Shown here piece after piece: positions 13,141 to 13,645 of a stretch of DNA of 13,645 nt. Where the stretch lies: the NCBI GenBank assembly GCA_035280245.1, contig DATEGF010000285.1, forward strand, positions 1-13,645, given 5' to 3'. The position numbers were made by a program, and so were the translations under genes. Positions within the stretch are counted from its first letter, which is position 1. Each line of letters starts with the position of its first letter. The notes under the pieces are model-generated. The model worked only from the letters and a program-made list of their open reading frames with translations. It did not search any database and was not told where the DNA came from. Origin of the DNA: DASZHJ01 sp035280245 (lineage in GTDB: Bacteria > Pseudomonadota > Alphaproteobacteria > ATCC43930 > CGMCC-115725).

Positions 13141-13645
13141 TCCTTCGCCGAGACCTGCGCGTCGTAGACCGCGACCGCAGTCATGTTGACGAGCCCGCGC
13201 ACGGTGACCGAGGGCGTCACGATGTGCGCGGGCTTGGCACTCCCGAGCAGCACCGGCCCAACCGGCAGCCCGTCGCCCAGCACCTTGAGCGCGTTGAAGG
13301 TGATGTTCGCGGCATCGAGCGTCGGCAGGATCAAGAGATTGGCCGAGCCCTTGAGGCGCGAGTTCGGGAAGATTCGGTGTCGGATGGTCTCGTCGATGGC
13401 GGCGTCCGCGTGCATCTCGCCCTCGACCTCGAGTTCCGGCGCGCGCTCGCGGATCAGCACGAGGGCATCGCGCATCTTGCGCGCGGAGGGATGCTCGGAG
13501 CTGCCGAAGTTCGAGTGCGAGATCAGCGCCACCTTGGGCTCGAGGCCGAAGTGGCGCACCGCGTCCGCGGCGCGGAGCGTCATCTCCGCGAGCTGCGCCA
13601 CGCTGGGATCGTCCACCACCTGGGTGTCGCAAAGGAAGTAAGTGC
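13119..13645 (-). CDS. NADP-type malic enzyme, C-terminal phosphotransacetylase-like domain (partial)
   Basis: The gene runs off the window edge, and only the last 174 or so residues are visible. TYFLCDTQV, DDPSVAQLAEMTLRAADAV, VALISHSNFGSSEHPSA, LEVEGEMHADAAI, NSRLKGSANLLILPTLDAAN and NALKVLGDGLPVGPVLLGSA are strongly typical of the phosphate acetyl/butyryltransferase-like tail of long (about 750-residue) bacterial malic enzymes. A stand-alone Pta is possible, but the adjacent YFLCDT context and the C-terminal VRGLVNMTAVAVYDA favour a malic enzyme. The complete protein would decarboxylate malate to pyruvate, producing NADPH or NADH; the tail is regulatory, binding acetyl-CoA and setting oligomerisation. 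The last six residues (PSPSQR) and the TGA stop are encoded by the repeat at 13004-13140. No frameshift is seen in the visible part. Confidence 0.88.
   Translation of the reverse strand, partial: TYFLCDTQVVDDPSVAQLAEMTLRAADAVRHFGLEPKVALISHSNFGSSEHPSARKMRDALVLIRERAPELEVEGEMHADAAIDETIRHRIFPNSRLKGSANLLILPTLDAANITFNALKVLGDGLPVGPVLLGSAKPAHIVTPSVTVRGLVNMTAVAVYDAQVSAKEPSPSQR

Noticed and set aside
1..13645. Defence system, prophage, integron, biosynthetic cluster or other mobile island
   Set aside because: All recognisable genes are ordinary metabolic, transport or envelope families with uniform base composition; no integrase, transposase, tRNA attachment site or nuclease/helicase set was found.

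Overview
The window is a GC-rich (about two-thirds G+C by eye), densely coded chromosomal stretch. It most resembles an alphaproteobacterium of the Rhodospirillales/Hyphomicrobiales type. This is an inference from codon use, an isovaleryl-CoA dehydrogenase, orphan ABC-transporter binding proteins, a long-form malic enzyme with a phosphotransacetylase-like tail, and CCCTCTCCC-rich intergenic palindromes. No rRNA, tRNA, CRISPR array, transposase, integrase, phage gene, toxin-antitoxin pair or recognisable defence gene was seen.

Layout. Positions 47-2762 (+ strand) hold a threonine/serine dehydratase-like PLP enzyme, a short RlpA-like lipoprotein, and after a likely promoter a LivJ-type periplasmic binding protein. 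Positions 2784-2888 are a multi-hairpin repeat at a convergent junction. Positions 2826-6716 (- strand) are a compact five-gene operon, read from 6716 down: RidA, short-chain dehydrogenase, acyl-CoA dehydrogenase, a glyoxalase-fold (VOC) protein and an endonuclease/exonuclease/phosphatase-fold protein. Gaps are 3 to 9 nt, plus one 4-nt ATGA overlap. Positions 6824-8030 (+ strand), divergent from that operon, hold a TIGR04283-like glycosyltransferase overlapping a second, long-form RidA protein. Positions 8052-12284 (- strand), read from 12284 down, hold NIPSNAP, isovaleryl-CoA dehydrogenase, a Tat-exported dipeptide-type binding protein and a DUF547 lipoprotein, with 79-118 nt gaps. Positions 12508-12993 (+ strand) encode a Spy/CpxP-like periplasmic protein. 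Positions 13004-13140 are a second, more complete copy of the repeat, and 13119 to the window edge (- strand) is the C-terminal end of a malic enzyme.

Function. The theme is heterotrophic carbon and amino-acid use: amino-acid deamination, branched-chain and short-chain acyl-CoA oxidation, uptake binding proteins without their permeases, and RidA proteins that remove reactive enamine/imine products of PLP enzymes. Envelope proteins (RlpA, DUF547 lipoprotein, Spy-like) are interspersed. All complete genes look intact.

I see no clear new multi-gene system. The most noteworthy points are: two genes whose stop codons and C-terminal residues are supplied by the same repeat family read in different frames; a palindromic repeat that covers the ribosome binding site of isovaleryl-CoA dehydrogenase; the tight RidA-SDR-ACAD-VOC-EEP operon; and a TIGR04283-like transferase separated from its usual partners.
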